Origin: Rikenellaceae bacterium
GTDB lineage: Bacteria; Bacteroidota; Bacteroidia; Bacteroidales; Rikenellaceae
Reading direction: 5' to 3'
NCBI GenBank assembly: GCA_015059785.1
Contig: SUZS01000004.1
Location: 1-64,000, forward strand
Length of the DNA stretch: 64,000 bases
The notes below the pieces were generated by a model. That model saw only the letters and a list, made by a program, of their open reading frames with translations, was not told the origin of the DNA and ran no database searches. Shown piece after piece: positions 17,351 to 25,431 of the stretch. The stretch's first letter is position 1. Each line of letters starts with the position of its first letter. A program made the position numbers and the translations under genes.

Positions 17351-17743
17351 TTACTCGGTGCTAACTATTGCAACCTCCTGTGTTAATGAGGCTATGCGGC
17401 GCAACATCTGCAATGTTCCGCAGTACTTCTCTGTCGTCAGATTTACAGCACGGCCAACCTTTGTATGCTCCGTAATGCTGCTGCACTCTATGCGGTAGAG
17501 GATGTTGAATGAGCGGTAGATGCTTTTTGCTGTAACAGTCTCTGTGTCAAGATCTCCCGATATTTCAATCTCAAACTGCTTTGGAGCAATATGCTCCTTG
17601 TCCAAAATACCCTTTAGGGTCAGCGCAGCGCAGTATGCTGCCGAGTAGAGTAATAGCTCCTTGGGGTTCATTTGGTCTACCTTTTTGGCGACAGGCTGAA
17701 CCTCTCCCTTGTTGTTAATCTCAATAGTAACTTTTACCTTCAT
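17351..17743 (-). CDS. OsmC-like protein
   Basis: This 130-residue protein resembles the OsmC/Ohr fold family of thiol-dependent peroxide-detoxifying proteins. It has NPKELLLYSAAYCAALTLKGIL with one cysteine in the central helix and EKYCGTL carrying the second conserved cysteine. These two cysteines are the family's catalytic pair. ATG 17743 (MKVKVTIEI) is the natural start. It is convergent with the DoxX-like gene and divergent from the gene at 17835. Confidence 0.8.
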   Translation of the reverse strand: MKVKVTIEINNKGEVQPVAKKVDQMNPKELLLYSAAYCAALTLKGILDKEHIAPKQFEIEISGDLDTETVTAKSIYRSFNILYRIECSSITEHTKVGRAVNLTTEKYCGTLQMLRRIASLTQEVAIVSTE

Positions 17744-17834
17744 AACATTAAATTTTACCACTACTTTTGCAATTTCTGTTCCAGAGTTGCAATATTTTTT
17801 CAGAAAGGGACTCTATATAAATAAATTATATACT

Positions 17835-18368
17835 ATGGAACAGGTATATCAAGTTGGGGATTACTACGACGACGGAGTAAAGCAGGGTGTCGTTGTAGAG
17901 GTAGATGGCCTTCACGGTAAAATTGTAAGCCTCCAGCAGCGCTTTTGCTGTTGGGCAATGGGTCTTGAGGCTGTGCGTTCTGAAATAGGGTCCTATGATA
18001 AGTGTGATGGAGCAAAAAATCAAGCCATTGCTATGGAGCAAGATTGCTGGCAGGAACGCTATCCTGCATTCGCTTTTTGTGCCTCTCTTGGAGAGGGGTG
18101 GTATCTACCGACATTAGCAGAAATGCGAGCCTTTACTGTTGATAATTTGCCTGTGCTTAATGCTGTAAATGAGCGACTTGAGCAGATTGGTGCACCGATT
18201 ATTAAGGGCGAGTATTGGACATCAAACGAGTGTGGATATTTTGACTATGACGAACAGTATCTGGTGGCAATGGTACTTATTGAAGAGTTCAAACGCCCGT
18301 GGATTAATCGTGTTCGCGAAACAGAGAAGGGCGAAGCAGGATATGCGCGGGCAGTGGCTCGCTTTTAG
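17835..18368 (+). CDS. Lcl/DUF1566-like domain protein
   Basis: This 177-residue protein has no signal peptide. Its GEGWYLPTLAEMRAF and EYWTSNECGYF segments resemble the Lcl C-terminal/DUF1566 (FISUMP-like) fold, which is usually found on exported Bacteroidetes proteins. Here the whole protein appears to be that one domain and cytosolic. ATG 17835 is chosen over the track start at 17709, whose extension is low-complexity sequence overlapping the divergent OsmC-like gene. A terminator follows. Confidence 0.6.
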   Translation: MEQVYQVGDYYDDGVKQGVVVEVDGLHGKIVSLQQRFCCWAMGLEAVRSEIGSYDKCDGAKNQAIAMEQDCWQERYPAFAFCASLGEGWYLPTLAEMRAFTVDNLPVLNAVNERLEQIGAPIIKGEYWTSNECGYFDYDEQYLVAMVLIEEFKRPWINRVRETEKGEAGYARAVARF

Positions 18369-18383
18369 TGAGAACATTGTCTT

Positions 18384-18417
18384 GACTACTCAAACGGCAA
18401 GTTAAGTAGTCTTTTTT
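18384..18417 (+). terminator. Intrinsic terminator after the Lcl-like gene
   Basis: GACTACT and AGTAGTC form a 7-bp stem followed immediately by TTTTTT, 15 bases after the stop codon. Confidence 0.7.
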
Positions 18418-18472
18418 ATCTCTGTATGGTTGATTTTCCTACGGAAAATTAGGTGGTCTTGTTTGAAATTGT

Positions 18473-18480
18473 TATTTTTG
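18473..18480 (+). promoter_or_regulatory. -7 promoter element of the TPR/outer membrane operon
   Basis: TATTTTTG fits the TAnnTTTG box and lies 17 bases before the chosen start of the TPR gene at 18498. No clear -33 TTTG is present. Confidence 0.5.
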
Positions 18481-18497
18481 CAACAAATTGTGTAGAT

Positions 18498-21479
18498 ATG
18501 TTTAGACGAGTAAAGATACTATTTGTGATGTTGCTTGCCACGGTCGTTTGTGGGCAAGCGATGGCTGATAATAGCGAACAGATACTCTTTGCAAGGGCGA
18601 AGAGTCTGCTGGAACACGGGCGTTATGCCGATGCAAGGCACGCATATTTGCGACTAAAGGATATGGTGGCCACTGACGATGTGGCGGCAGTGCATAGCGT
18701 GGAGTATGGACTTACTGTCTGTGCGGCGATGCTTGATGATAATATTGCCGAGCAGCGTATGAGGGCATTTCTGATGAACTACCCAGGCTCGGTACACGCG
18801 GCAGATGTCCGCTTTCTGTTGGCCCTGCACTATTGCGAGACTGAGGAGTTTGCTCTTGCTAAGGAGCAGTTTGAGGGTGTGAACTACAAGTCGTTGAGTC
18901 GCTACGACCGTCAGCGATATGATATCCGCATGGGATATATAGAGTTTAACGACGGCAATATGGATAAGGCATTGGAGTATTTCAATCGCATATCTGCGCT
19001 CTGTGAGGTTGCCGACCACGCCGCTTACTACAAATCATACATTGCCTATAGCCGTGGCGAGCTGGATAAGGCCTACAATGGTTTTAAGTCCTTGGAGAGT
19101 AGCGAGGCATACTCAAAGCTCATACCCTTCTACCTTCTTCAGCTTGAGTTTGAGCGCGGAAATTATCGCTATGTAACTCAGAATTGCGACTCTCTGCTTG
19201 AGACTGCGCAGGACCAGGAGCGTACGGCGGTTATGCGCCTTGCTGCTGAGTCGTGGTTCCGCCTTGAGGGGTATAATAAGGCTCTGCAGTATATTACAGC
19301 CTATGCTAAGAGTAGTGGCAAGATGAGCCGCGAGGATAACTATCTGCTTGGTTATACCGCCTATCGCACAGCGGACTATGCAAGTGCTATTGAGCCGCTT
19401 AAGGCAGCTTGTAATGGTACAGATAACCTTGCGCAGAACGCCTCTTACCACCTCGCCGACTGCTATATCCGTCTGGGAGATAAGCGTAATGCAATCCGCG
19501 CATTTGCTATGGCGGCAGATGAAAGGTATAATAACGAGATTGCCGAGGATGCGCTATTTAACTACGGAAAGCTACTCTTTGATACCGGCGGAGGAACTTT
19601 TAACGAGTCTATAAATGTACTTGCGCGATACCTTAACCGCTATCCAGATACGGCCCGTACTGCCGAGGCAAAGGAGCTACTTATTGCTGCATACTACAAC
19701 TCAAAGGATTACGATATGGCATACGACGCTATCCGCGCCTTCCCAAATCCTGATGGCGGTATGAAGACTGCACTGCAAAAGATTGCATATTTCAAGGGCG
19801 TTGAGGCCTTTGAGACGGGGGATTATGCCCTTGCAAAGCTGTCTCTGGAGGAGTCGCTTGCTGTGGGTGTTAGTCCAAAGTATAATGCACTGTGCGCCTT
19901 CTGGCTTGGCGAGGTGGCATATCAGAGTGGCGATATGGAGCAGGCTGTCTATCAGTATAACTACTACCTTAAGCGCGCGCCGCGCTCGGCTGCTGAGTAT
20001 AAGCTGGCACTCTATAATCTTGGCTATGCAAATATGGCTCGTGGCGATAATAGTGCGGCGCAGAGGGCTTTGGATGGCTTTATTTGGCTCTACAAGCAGC
20101 GCGATGAGCTGCGTGCAGATGGATTTAATCGCTTGGCTGATGTCCACTTCTTGCAGCGTGACTATCAGAGCGCTGTAAAGAACTACGAGGGTGCTATTGC
20201 CCTTGCACAGCCTCAGAGTCACTATGCGAGATATCGACGAGCTATCTCTCTGGGTCTGCTTGGTAAGGAGCAACCGAAGATTGATGCTCTCAAGAGTATA
20301 ATTACAAAAAATGAGGGCGACTATGTAGATGATGCCTCTTATGAGCTGGGTCGTACATATCTCACTGCGGGTAGGTATGGCGATGGCGCAAAGACTCTTG
20401 AGGCTCTACTTGATAGCTTTCCAACAACCCCATATCATACGGCAGCAATGCTCGATTTGGGACTTATGTACTTTAACCTCGGTAACTCTGATAGGTCTTT
20501 GGAGTGCTATGATAAGGTTATCTCTGCCGCTCCACAGTCACAAGCTGCCCGCGATGCAATAAACAGTGTGCGAGAGATTTATGTCGCCAAGGGCGATGTG
20601 TCGTCCTATTTTGCCTATGCTGAGCGTACGGGCGTGGAGTGCGACTTGAGTGCCGTTACGCGTGACTCGCTGAGCTACCGCACTGCCGAGAAGATATACC
20701 TTGCCGGCAAGACCGACGAATCTATATCTCATTTTGAGAACTATATCTCATCTTATCCAAAGGGCTACTATATTGACGATGCGCTCTTCTGCTTGAGTGA
20801 TAGTTACCTTAAGTGCGACTCGCTTGACCGCGCGTTAGAGCGAATGAAGCGACTCTCTGACCGCCCACAGAGCAGATATACAGTGCCTGTGTTGGAGAAG
20901 TTGGCTACAGTGACTTACGATAATAAGATGTATGCCGAGTCGGCATCGGCCTTTCGCCGCCTATATGATGTTGTAGAGGAGGTAGATACTCGCCGAAAGG
21001 TTATAAAGAGATATGTTGAATCAACGATTTTGGTTGGCGAGGATAATCTGACTCTTGCTATGGCTGACGATATTGATACTCTGGCAGATGTTGAGACGGC
21101 TGTTGCGCGTAAGGCTCGCCATAGCCGCGCGAAGGTATATACAACGCAGGGTCGTAGGGACGATGCACTGGCGATATATCGCAATCTGAGCTCTGATAAG
21201 AGTGATGTGGTAGGTGCAGAGTCGGCATACCACATTATCCGCTACCACTTTGATGCGGGCGAGCACGATACTGCCGAGAAGCTTGTCTACGAGCTTGCAG
21301 ATAGCAAGACTCAGCATAGCTACTACCTTGGTCGCGCGTTTATCATTCTGGGTGATATCTATGCCGCTAAGGGGGATGCGTTCCAGGCTCGCGCAACATA
21401 TCAGAGTATTATAGATGGTTACTCTCCAGCTGATGATGGTGTAGTGGATGAGGCTAAACAGAGAATAGAGAAGTTATGA
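18498..21479 (+). CDS. Large exported tetratricopeptide-repeat protein
   Basis: After a signal peptide (MFRRVKILFVMLLATVVCGQAMA) the 993-residue protein is almost entirely helical TPR repeats. These are recognisable from recurrent patterns such as YNLGYANMARGD, ALFNYGKLLFDTGG and AMLDLGLMYFNLGN. It is probably a periplasmic scaffold. ATG 18498 follows the -7 box and directly precedes the signal peptide. Its stop overlaps the start of the outer-membrane gene (ATGA), so the two are coupled and likely work together. No catalytic domain is seen. Confidence 0.85.
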   Translation: MFRRVKILFVMLLATVVCGQAMADNSEQILFARAKSLLEHGRYADARHAYLRLKDMVATDDVAAVHSVEYGLTVCAAMLDDNIAEQRMRAFLMNYPGSVHAADVRFLLALHYCETEEFALAKEQFEGVNYKSLSRYDRQRYDIRMGYIEFNDGNMDKALEYFNRISALCEVADHAAYYKSYIAYSRGELDKAYNGFKSLESSEAYSKLIPFYLLQLEFERGNYRYVTQNCDSLLETAQDQERTAVMRLAAESWFRLEGYNKALQYITAYAKSSGKMSREDNYLLGYTAYRTADYASAIEPLKAACNGTDNLAQNASYHLADCYIRLGDKRNAIRAFAMAADERYNNEIAEDALFNYGKLLFDTGGGTFNESINVLARYLNRYPDTARTAEAKELLIAAYYNSKDYDMAYDAIRAFPNPDGGMKTALQKIAYFKGVEAFETGDYALAKLSLEESLAVGVSPKYNALCAFWLGEVAYQSGDMEQAVYQYNYYLKRAPRSAAEYKLALYNLGYANMARGDNSAAQRALDGFIWLYKQRDELRADGFNRLADVHFLQRDYQSAVKNYEGAIALAQPQSHYARYRRAISLGLLGKEQPKIDALKSIITKNEGDYVDDASYELGRTYLTAGRYGDGAKTLEALLDSFPTTPYHTAAMLDLGLMYFNLGNSDRSLECYDKVISAAPQSQAARDAINSVREIYVAKGDVSSYFAYAERTGVECDLSAVTRDSLSYRTAEKIYLAGKTDESISHFENYISSYPKGYYIDDALFCLSDSYLKCDSLDRALERMKRLSDRPQSRYTVPVLEKLATVTYDNKMYAESASAFRRLYDVVEEVDTRRKVIKRYVESTILVGEDNLTLAMADDIDTLADVETAVARKARHSRAKVYTTQGRRDDALAIYRNLSSDKSDVVGAESAYHIIRYHFDAGEHDTAEKLVYELADSKTQHSYYLGRAFIILGDIYAAKGDAFQARATYQSIIDGYSPADDGVVDEAKQRIEKL

Positions 21480-23170
21480 GAAAGATAGTACTTACAATAG
21501 CGGCAATGTTAGTGGCTCTTACGGCATTGGCGCAGGTAGAGCGAGAGGTTGAAGTGACAAAGCAGTATGTGCCAAAGTTGCCACCTGCTCGCAAGATGGA
21601 TATGACACCAGATAGGGTAGATACTGTATCTATCCGCCCCGAGATTGACTATACAATAGCTCCAAAGTCGTTTGCCTCGGCACTCGCTTCGGAGAAGTTC
21701 CGCCCCGCAAAGGTTACATACTGGGAGTATACAAAATCCTATCCGTTCTATATCAAGGCGGGTGTAGGTTATCCCCTTGTTAGTGAGGTAGATGCCTACG
21801 CCTCGACAAATCGTGCCGATGTGGGGTACTTTAGTGCCTATGTAAACCATAGTGGTAGCTATTCGGATATTAAGACCGCCAACCCAATCTCTGGCGAGGA
21901 GTTTAAGAGTAACTCGCAGCAGATGACAAACCGCATTGGGGTAAATGGAGGTAAGTATATTGGTCGCTACACCTTTAATGGCGATGCCTACTACCACTCT
22001 GATATCTTTCACCGCTATGCTCAGACCGAGAGTGAGGGTGGTGTTAATGAGATAAACTATGAAGATGTTGCCCTTACGCTATCCTTTGGCGATTCGTTTG
22101 CCGATATGAGCAAGCTAAACTTTAGTCTCTTTGCCTCAGTAGACTACTACAATGATAAGTCTGACCAGCTACCGCTTGCCGATATGAAGCGAAAGATGCA
22201 GCAGTTTAATGCTGCCGCAGGGCTGAGGATGGGTCGTAATGTGGGTGCAAGAGCTCGCCTCTATGCAACATTTGACTATCAAGGTCACTATGGATTTCAA
22301 TATATAAAAGGGTATGGCAATACTATTTTTAGCGGTGCTGTAAAGTTTGATTATAACCTCAAGTCACTGCTTGATATAAAGGCAGAACTTAAGTATAGCA
22401 ACGATAAAGTTGCAGGCCAAAAGAGCCGCCACCGCATCCTGCCAAATGTATATGTGGGATTTAATGTGGGTAAGAGGGGTGTCTTTGTTCCGTATGTAGA
22501 GGTTGATAGCCACATTGAGAACAACTCCTACCAGTCGCTGCAGGGTGTAAATCCATATATTCTGCTTCGCGAGTCGCAGTACACTTCTGTGCCAAATACG
22601 GCGGTGTATAATCTTCGCGTAGGTTTTACGGGTCATACAGTGAACAATAAGTTCAGCTACCGCCTCTATGCAAATGCGGCAATTATGTCCGATGCACTCT
22701 ACTGGGTCAATGTTGATAATATCGGCTTTGATGTGATAACCGATAGTCAGAATATCATCTCGCTCAACGCATCGGTAGAGTATAAGCCATTCTCGTCACT
22801 GCTTCTGGGCGCGGGATTTAAGGGTATGTACTACGATGCTAAAGCTGATGTTGAGTGTGGCAAGCCTGCATTTTTGGCAGACTTTGCAGTAAGATATACC
22901 CACCGCAAGTTCGCTATTGGTGCTACGGCCGAGGCTATGGGTAGCAGAAGTTGGACATTTATAGATACTACAGCGGCTAATGGCGAGGATATTAGTAGCC
23001 ATAAGTATCCTGCTTGTGTAGACTTGGGACTTACTTTTGACTGGTTTGTGGCAAAGCAGTGTACAGTATATATTGAGGGTCGCAACCTCGCAAATGCAAA
23101 GATTTACGACTGGGCACTCTATCGCCGATTGGGTGCAGGTGCTGTTGTGGGTATAAAAGTTCAATTCTAA
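21476..23170 (+). CDS. Outer-membrane beta-barrel protein (TonB-receptor-like)
   Basis: This 564-residue protein has a signal peptide (MRKIVLTIAAMLVALTALAQ) and alternating beta-strand sequence throughout, ending in an outer-membrane-type strand with terminal phenylalanine (AGAVVGIKVQF). It lacks an obvious plug domain, so it is barrel-only or divergent. It is translationally coupled to the TPR gene upstream and to the membrane gene downstream (TAATG). The cargo or role is unknown. Confidence 0.75.
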   Translation: MRKIVLTIAAMLVALTALAQVEREVEVTKQYVPKLPPARKMDMTPDRVDTVSIRPEIDYTIAPKSFASALASEKFRPAKVTYWEYTKSYPFYIKAGVGYPLVSEVDAYASTNRADVGYFSAYVNHSGSYSDIKTANPISGEEFKSNSQQMTNRIGVNGGKYIGRYTFNGDAYYHSDIFHRYAQTESEGGVNEINYEDVALTLSFGDSFADMSKLNFSLFASVDYYNDKSDQLPLADMKRKMQQFNAAAGLRMGRNVGARARLYATFDYQGHYGFQYIKGYGNTIFSGAVKFDYNLKSLLDIKAELKYSNDKVAGQKSRHRILPNVYVGFNVGKRGVFVPYVEVDSHIENNSYQSLQGVNPYILLRESQYTSVPNTAVYNLRVGFTGHTVNNKFSYRLYANAAIMSDALYWVNVDNIGFDVITDSQNIISLNASVEYKPFSSLLLGAGFKGMYYDAKADVECGKPAFLADFAVRYTHRKFAIGATAEAMGSRSWTFIDTTAANGEDISSHKYPACVDLGLTFDWFVAKQCTVYIEGRNLANAKIYDWALYRRLGAGAVVGIKVQF

Positions 23171-23670
23171 TGGCTCGCGAGAGGGTATATACACTTCCGT
23201 TTGTCTGGAGTAAGACGGTCTGGGCATACACTCTGATATTTTTTGCCGGCTCGGTGATTTATATCGGTATGCTTGTCTATCTGATTTTCAATGGTACTAC
23301 CGTTGCGGCTGTTGCGGGCCTTGTTGTGGCATTGCCCGTACTTGTTGGTATTATGATATTTTGCGAGGGCTACTCGCCACAGCGTCTTGAAATTTCAGAG
23401 TCTCAGATAACCGTTTTGCGTAGATATGATAGCATAACAATACCTCGCTCTATGATAGTGTCGGTTGTCAAGTTAGAGCCTAAAGATATGAAACGGGTAT
23501 ATACTGACGGCGGTTGTGCAGGGCTATTTGGCTACTTCGGAGGGTTTAGAAGTAAACAGTTGGGACGCTTCAAGATGTATAGCACATCAATGGATAATCT
23601 CTATCTACTTACCCTGTCTGACAGTAGAAAGATTGTCATTGGATGTACAGAACCAAAATTATTATTGTAA
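23170..23670 (+). CDS. Two-TM protein with bacterial PH-like domain
   Basis: This 166-residue protein has two membrane helices (about residues 16-38 and 45-65) followed by a soluble part starting at PQRLEISESQITVLRRYDSITIPRSMIVSV. That pattern is typical of bacterial PH (bPH) domains that follow paired helices. It starts on the stop codon of the barrel gene (TAATG) and ends the three-gene unit. Function is unknown. Confidence 0.6.
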   Translation: MARERVYTLPFVWSKTVWAYTLIFFAGSVIYIGMLVYLIFNGTTVAAVAGLVVALPVLVGIMIFCEGYSPQRLEISESQITVLRRYDSITIPRSMIVSVVKLEPKDMKRVYTDGGCAGLFGYFGGFRSKQLGRFKMYSTSMDNLYLLTLSDSRKIVIGCTEPKLLL

Positions 23671-23673
23671 ACC

Positions 23674-23704
23674 TTTGCCTTTTTTGAATTGTTTTATAAC
23701 TTTG
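23674..23704 (+). promoter_or_regulatory. Bacteroidetes promoter of panC-panD
   Basis: TTTG, 19 bases, TAACTTTG matches the -33/-7 consensus. The -7 box ends 21 bases before the panC start codon. Confidence 0.75.
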
Positions 23705-23725
23705 TGCCATTAAATATAGTATAAA

Positions 23726-24562
23726 ATGAGAGCATTTTCTACCGTATCAGAGTTGCGAGAGGCGCTGCTTCCGCTTCGTGATAAGACAATAGGCTTTGTG
23801 CCTACTATGGGTGCGCTGCATCAGGGTCATATCTCTCTTGTTGAGCGCGCACGCCGTGAGTGCGATACTGTCGTGGTATCAGTCTTTGTAAATCCAACAC
23901 AGTTTAATGATAAAAACGACCTTAAGCACTATCCTCGTACCCCAGAGGCTGATGCAGCAATGTTAGAGGCTGCGGGTGTGGACTATGTCCTCTTTCCAAG
24001 TGTTGAGGAGATATACCCAGAGCCAGATACTCGCGTTTTTGACTTTGGTCAGATAGATAAGGTTATGGAGGGCGCAACTCGTCCGGGTCACTTTAATGGC
24101 GTTGCGCAAGTTGTTAGCCGACTCTTCAATATCGTCGAGCCTACAAAGGCTTACTTTGGCGAGAAGGACTTTCAGCAGATTGCTGTTGTTCGCGCAATGG
24201 TGGCTCAACTCGGTATAGATGTGGAGATTGTAGATTGTCCAATTATTCGCGACACAGACGGCCTTGCTCGCTCATCGCGTAATACGCTGCTTACAGCAGA
24301 GCATCGTGCTGCAGCGCCTCATATCTACGAGGTACTCTCAGCGGCAGTAGCTAAGGTTGGTCAGATGAGCCCCGCAGAGCTTACTGCATGGGTTACAGCT
24401 GAGGTGGAGAAGAACCCGCTGCTGAAGGTTATCTACTTTCAGGCTGTGGATGCCTTTACAATGCAGAGTGTTGCGAGCTGGGATGAGTGCAGTCGTATTC
24501 AGGGTTGCATTGCTGTTCAGGCGGGCGAGATTCGCCTTATTGACAATATAAAATTGAAGTAA
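23726..24562 (+). CDS. panC: Pantoate--beta-alanine ligase
   Basis: This enzyme joins pantoate and beta-alanine with ATP to make pantothenate. The 278-residue protein has the conserved [20 protein letters not shown] (ATP-binding HIGH-like motif), [28 protein letters not shown] and RSSRNTLL segments. panD follows after one base, so substrate supply and ligation are encoded together. Confidence 0.97.
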   Translation: MRAFSTVSELREALLPLRDKTIGFVPTMGALHQGHISLVERARRECDTVVVSVFVNPTQFNDKNDLKHYPRTPEADAAMLEAAGVDYVLFPSVEEIYPEPDTRVFDFGQIDKVMEGATRPGHFNGVAQVVSRLFNIVEPTKAYFGEKDFQQIAVVRAMVAQLGIDVEIVDCPIIRDTDGLARSSRNTLLTAEHRAAAPHIYEVLSAAVAKVGQMSPAELTAWVTAEVEKNPLLKVIYFQAVDAFTMQSVASWDECSRIQGCIAVQAGEIRLIDNIKLK

Positions 24563-24563
24563 G

Positions 24564-24917
24564 ATGACTATTGAAGTACTCAAATCCAAGATTCATCGCG
24601 TAACAGTCACACAGGCAAATGTGGATTATGTGGGTAGCATTACTATCGACAGCAATCTTCTTGAGGCTGCAAACATTATCCGCGGCGAGAAGGTGCAGGT
24701 TGTCAATGTTACAAATGGCGAGCGTTTGGAGACCTATGCTATCCCAGGGGAGGCTGGTAGCGGAGTGATTTGTCTTAATGGTGCAGCTGCACATAAGGCA
24801 TCAGTGGGTGATGTGGTGATAATAATCTCCTATGCAGCTATGGATTTTGAAGAGGCTAAGAGCTTTAAGCCTTGGGTGATTTTCCCTGATACGACAACAA
24901 ACAAACTTGTAAAATAA
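24564..24917 (+). CDS. panD: Aspartate 1-decarboxylase
   Basis: This pyruvoyl enzyme makes beta-alanine from aspartate. The 117-residue proenzyme has the self-cleavage site in YVGSITID (Gly-Ser, cleaved to yield the pyruvoyl group), and the GERLETYAI and [19 protein letters not shown] segments. It is paired with panC and overlaps the next start codon (TAATG). Confidence 0.96.
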   Translation: MTIEVLKSKIHRVTVTQANVDYVGSITIDSNLLEAANIIRGEKVQVVNVTNGERLETYAIPGEAGSGVICLNGAAAHKASVGDVVIIISYAAMDFEEAKSFKPWVIFPDTTTNKLVK

Positions 24918-25429
24918 TGGATATTCTGCTCTCTGTGCTCGCAGTGCTATTTGTCTTGGTGGGCGTTGTGGGCTGTATTGTTCCTGTGCTACCAGGACCG
25001 TTTCTCTCTTATGGAGCCGTTTTGTGTTGTTACTTCTGCTCCTACTCACAAATTTCTACCCGTGCGCTGTGGATATACCTTGCTCTTACTGTGGTAGTTA
25101 CAGTTTTGGACTTTGTGTTGCCGGCATACTTTACAAAGCTCTCGGGCGGAAGTAAGGCTGGCGAGCGTGGTGCTACAGCGGGTCTTATTGTGGGAATGCT
25201 TTTGGGTAGCCTCATTGGTGCTATTATCGGTCCATTTATTGGTGCTGTGGTGGGTGAGATGATTAAGGATAGCTCTAATTTTGGTCGCGCACTTAAGTCT
25301 GGCTTCGGCTCGTTTTTATCCTTCTTGGTTGGTACAGGCTTTAAGCTTATATTGTGCCTGGCTATGCTTATAGATATCTTCGGCGAGATTTTCCCCGCAT
25401 TAGGAAGTTGGTTTTCAAATTTATTTTAG
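24917..25429 (+). CDS. DUF456 membrane protein
   Basis: This 170-residue hydrophobic protein has the DUF456 pattern: VGVVGCIVPVLPGPFLSYGAV, then a glycine-rich GATAGLIVGMLLGSLIGAIIGPFIGAVVGEM stretch, and a third hydrophobic region near the C-terminus. Function of the family is not established. It is coupled to panD at its start and precedes the M16 peptidase by 2 bases. Confidence 0.8.
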   Translation: MDILLSVLAVLFVLVGVVGCIVPVLPGPFLSYGAVLCCYFCSYSQISTRALWIYLALTVVVTVLDFVLPAYFTKLSGGSKAGERGATAGLIVGMLLGSLIGAIIGPFIGAVVGEMIKDSSNFGRALKSGFGSFLSFLVGTGFKLILCLAMLIDIFGEIFPALGSWFSNLF

Positions 25430-25431
25430 AT